DNA from: an uncultured Tenacibaculum sp.
GTDB taxonomy: Bacteria; Bacteroidota; Bacteroidia; Flavobacteriales; Flavobacteriaceae
Direction of reading: 5' to 3'
DNA: 64,000 bases
Assembly (NCBI GenBank): GCA_947492185.1
Contig: CANLMR010000002.1
Location: 124,001 to 188,000 of the forward strand
Shown here: in pieces, positions 62,399-64,000 of the stretch
Layout: each line of letters begins with the position of its first letter
How positions within the stretch are numbered: position 1 is the first letter of the stretch
Program-made: the position numbers and the translations under genes
Notes under the pieces: model-generated
What the model saw: only the letters and a program-made list of their open reading frames with translations
Database searches by the model: none
Told to the model about the DNA's origin: nothing

Positions 62399-63028
62399 AT
62401 GCCTCTTTTAAACGATCAAGAATACGAAGATTTACAACAACAAATTAAAAATCTTAATTCAAAAAACGAAGAATTAGAAACTGAGATATCAGAAAAAACT
62501 GAAGAATTAGGTGATGTAAAAAGTACAGCAAGAAATCGAAACATTTTATTAAGTTTCTTATCTGGTATATCTATTGCAGCTGCTGTTTACTTCTACCAAA
62601 ATCAATCTCCATCTAGTGTTAATATTGATGAAATAAAAAGAGCTGAAGCCACTAGAGTTCTTGATAGCATTAGCGATCTTACTTCTGATGGTGATTATTC
62701 TAATGAAGATTATGGTGATGGTGAAATAGACGAAAGTGGATCTACAGGATTACAAAGCGGTATTAGTAAAATAAAAAATAATGTCAAGAATGAAATAGTT
62801 TACTCTGTTCAAATTGGTGCTTTTTCTAATAAAAAATATCCTTTACTTTCTAAAACTATAGCGGGAACACTTTCTAACGAAGAATACCTTAGATATTCTA
62901 TTGGATTATTTTCTACGCTAAAAGAAGCTCAAAACTTTAGGCGTCAATTACTTAAAATTGGTTTTAGAGATGCTTTTGTTGCTTCATATGTAAATGGTAA
63001 AAGAAAAGAAATACATAAACCTTACTAA
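62399..63028 (+). CDS. SPOR-like domain membrane protein
   Basis: A 209-residue protein. Residues 1-42 are a charged coiled coil (EYEDLQQQIKNLNSKNEELE), about 46-66 a membrane segment (NILLSFLSGISIAAAVYFY), then an acidic, Asp/Ser-rich linker (DLTSDGDYSNEDYGDGEIDE). The C-terminal 75 residues carry VYSVQIGAFSNKKYPLLSK and YSIGLFSTLKEAQNFRRQLL, two halves of a SPOR-type repeat that binds bare peptidoglycan strands at division sites. Orientation is cytoplasmic coil, outer SPOR. It is followed 9 nt later by the truncated gene at 63038. A cell-division or cell-wall role is inferred. Confidence 0.8.
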   Translation: MPLLNDQEYEDLQQQIKNLNSKNEELETEISEKTEELGDVKSTARNRNILLSFLSGISIAAAVYFYQNQSPSSVNIDEIKRAEATRVLDSISDLTSDGDYSNEDYGDGEIDESGSTGLQSGISKIKNNVKNEIVYSVQIGAFSNKKYPLLSKTIAGTLSNEEYLRYSIGLFSTLKEAQNFRRQLLKIGFRDAFVASYVNGKRKEIHKPY

Positions 63029-63037
63029 AACAAACTA

Positions 63038-64000
63038 ATGGTAAATAATATACCTAGAGCGCTACTGTTAATATTAACATTTAGCGTTCATTTTTTTTAC
63101 GCTCAAAACGAAACTCCCGAAAAGAAAACTCAAATTGGATTTGCCCAATTAGATTTTTTATCTATAAATATGCCTGATGCTAATGAAGCAAACATGGATT
63201 TCACTGGTATACATTATAACGCTATGCTAAATGATTGGGCATATGCTGGACTTGGTTTTTATGGAGCAGTTGGTGGAATTAGAGGAGGTTTTTTTACTCT
63301 AGGTTTAAATCTAGGTGTTAAAAAAGAAATTTATAATAATTTATTTGTAGATACTGGCTTACACTTTGGTGGCGGTGGTGGTGCTAGTGCTCCAGATGGT
63401 GGTGGAGCCTTTATTCTGCCGCATCTTAACTTAGGTTACGATTTTAAATATTTCTCTATATCTGCAGGTTGGAGTTATATTAACTTTTTTGATAAAGGGA
63501 CTATTAATAGTAATCAATTATATGTTTCAGCACAAATTCCATTATCTTTTGATTATACTCACTTCAAAAAGCGTCAGAAAGAATTTAATATTGATAATTT
63601 AAAAAATACCAAATGGAATACTAAAAGCCATAGAATAAGTGCAATGGTTCATTTGAACAATTTATCCGTTAAAGGAGATTCTAAATTTTTTGACGGGACA
63701 CCAATAAATGGAAGAACAATAAGGTTAGCAGGATTTGAATTTTCTTCTTTTATAAATAAAGACTGGTTTTACTTTATAAAAGCTGATGGAGCTTACAGTG
63801 GAATTCCTGCTGGATATATGGATATTTTTATTGGTGGTGGTTATCATTTATCAATGAATAAAAATAGAACAAACATTCAAGCTAAATTTGGTATAGGTGC
63901 TGGTGGCGGTGGCGGTGTTGACACTAAAGGAGGTTTTTTAGTTTACCCTGATCTTTCAATTGAACAAAAAGTGTTTGATAACATGTATGCCTCTATTAAC
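63038..64000 (+). CDS. Outer-membrane-like protein, glycine-rich (cut by window end)
   Basis: An open frame of 321 codons from the ATG at 63038 to the last base, still open. The product has a signal peptide (1-23, LLILTFSVHFFYAQ) and then strand-forming segments (AYAGLGFYGAVGGIRGGFF, FTLGLNLGVKKEIYNNLFVD) with two glycine clusters (GGGGGASAPDGGGAF and GAGGGGGVDTKGGF). FFYAQN at the signal cleavage site is typical of Bacteroidetes exported proteins. It looks like an outer-membrane beta-barrel; no family is recognised. Starts 9 nt after the SPOR-like gene, so co-transcribed. Confidence 0.75.
   Translation, partial: MVNNIPRALLLILTFSVHFFYAQNETPEKKTQIGFAQLDFLSINMPDANEANMDFTGIHYNAMLNDWAYAGLGFYGAVGGIRGGFFTLGLNLGVKKEIYNNLFVDTGLHFGGGGGASAPDGGGAFILPHLNLGYDFKYFSISAGWSYINFFDKGTINSNQLYVSAQIPLSFDYTHFKKRQKEFNIDNLKNTKWNTKSHRISAMVHLNNLSVKGDSKFFDGTPINGRTIRLAGFEFSSFINKDWFYFIKADGAYSGIPAGYMDIFIGGGYHLSMNKNRTNIQAKFGIGAGGGGGVDTKGGFLVYPDLSIEQKVFDNMYASIN

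Overview
The window is AT-rich DNA from a member of the Bacteroidota, most likely a marine Flavobacteriaceae (Tenacibaculum/Polaribacter-like; the genus is a guess). The evidence is: SusC/SusD outer-membrane pair, a type IX secretion C-terminal sorting domain, many short lipoproteins, flavobacterial families (HYC_CC_PP, DUF4251, DUF2911), a ribosomal protein S1 of 590 residues, and repeated matches to the Bacteroidetes -7 promoter element TAnnTTTG, usually without strong Shine-Dalgarno sequences.

Layout. (1) 1-2580: two DEAD-box RNA helicases (the first cut by the window edge) and a cold-shock protein. (2) 2700-5918: a large AsmA-like envelope protein. (3) 6058-15713: an eight-gene heavy-metal (probably copper/silver) efflux operon: HYC_CC_PP protein, CusA-type RND pump, TolC-type channel, an HMA-MauE fusion, DUF2911 lipoprotein, PepSY membrane protein, CusB-type adaptor and an HMA lipoprotein. 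(4) 15858-20411: rhodanese lipoprotein, RlmF, a block of palindromic repeats, DUF4251 lipoprotein, membrane-anchored AraC regulator and a DJ-1/PfpI protein. (5) 20679-45309: a complete starch/maltodextrin utilisation locus. On the minus strand one tight operon encodes an MFS sugar importer, beta-phosphoglucomutase, GH65 maltose phosphorylase, three GH13 enzymes, a GH31 enzyme and an esterase. A LacI-type regulator stands between it and the divergent plus-strand susC-susD-susE-susF genes and a T9SS-secreted GH13 amylase. (6) 45579-46454: a zincin-like lipoprotein. (7) 46585-59117, all minus strand: Lrp regulator, M14 peptidase, PLP enzyme, GlmM, small outer-membrane protein, ribosomal protein S1, histidine kinase, YigZ, EamA transporter, HAD phosphatase, RibD, LEA-type lipoprotein. 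(8) 59168-64000, plus strand: PrmC, pentapeptide protein, SAM methyltransferase, a candidate small RNA, a SPOR-like protein and a truncated outer-membrane protein.

How the starch locus works (inference from families): the secreted GH13 and SusC-F capture and cut starch at the surface; the lipoprotein/periplasmic GH13 and GH31 enzymes trim oligosaccharides; the MFS carrier imports maltose; GH65 phosphorylase plus PgmB turn it into glucose and glucose-6-phosphate, saving one ATP. A strong terminator-like hairpin separates susF from the secreted amylase, and a LacI-type operator lies in the divergent control region.

The features least explained by known annotation are a roughly 95-nt candidate structured RNA at 62234-62327 with its own promoter and a possible pseudoknot, the duplicated palindromic repeat block at 17182-17585, the nested inverted-repeat element at 20508-20646, and an orphan promoter firing straight into a hairpin at 49755-49823.
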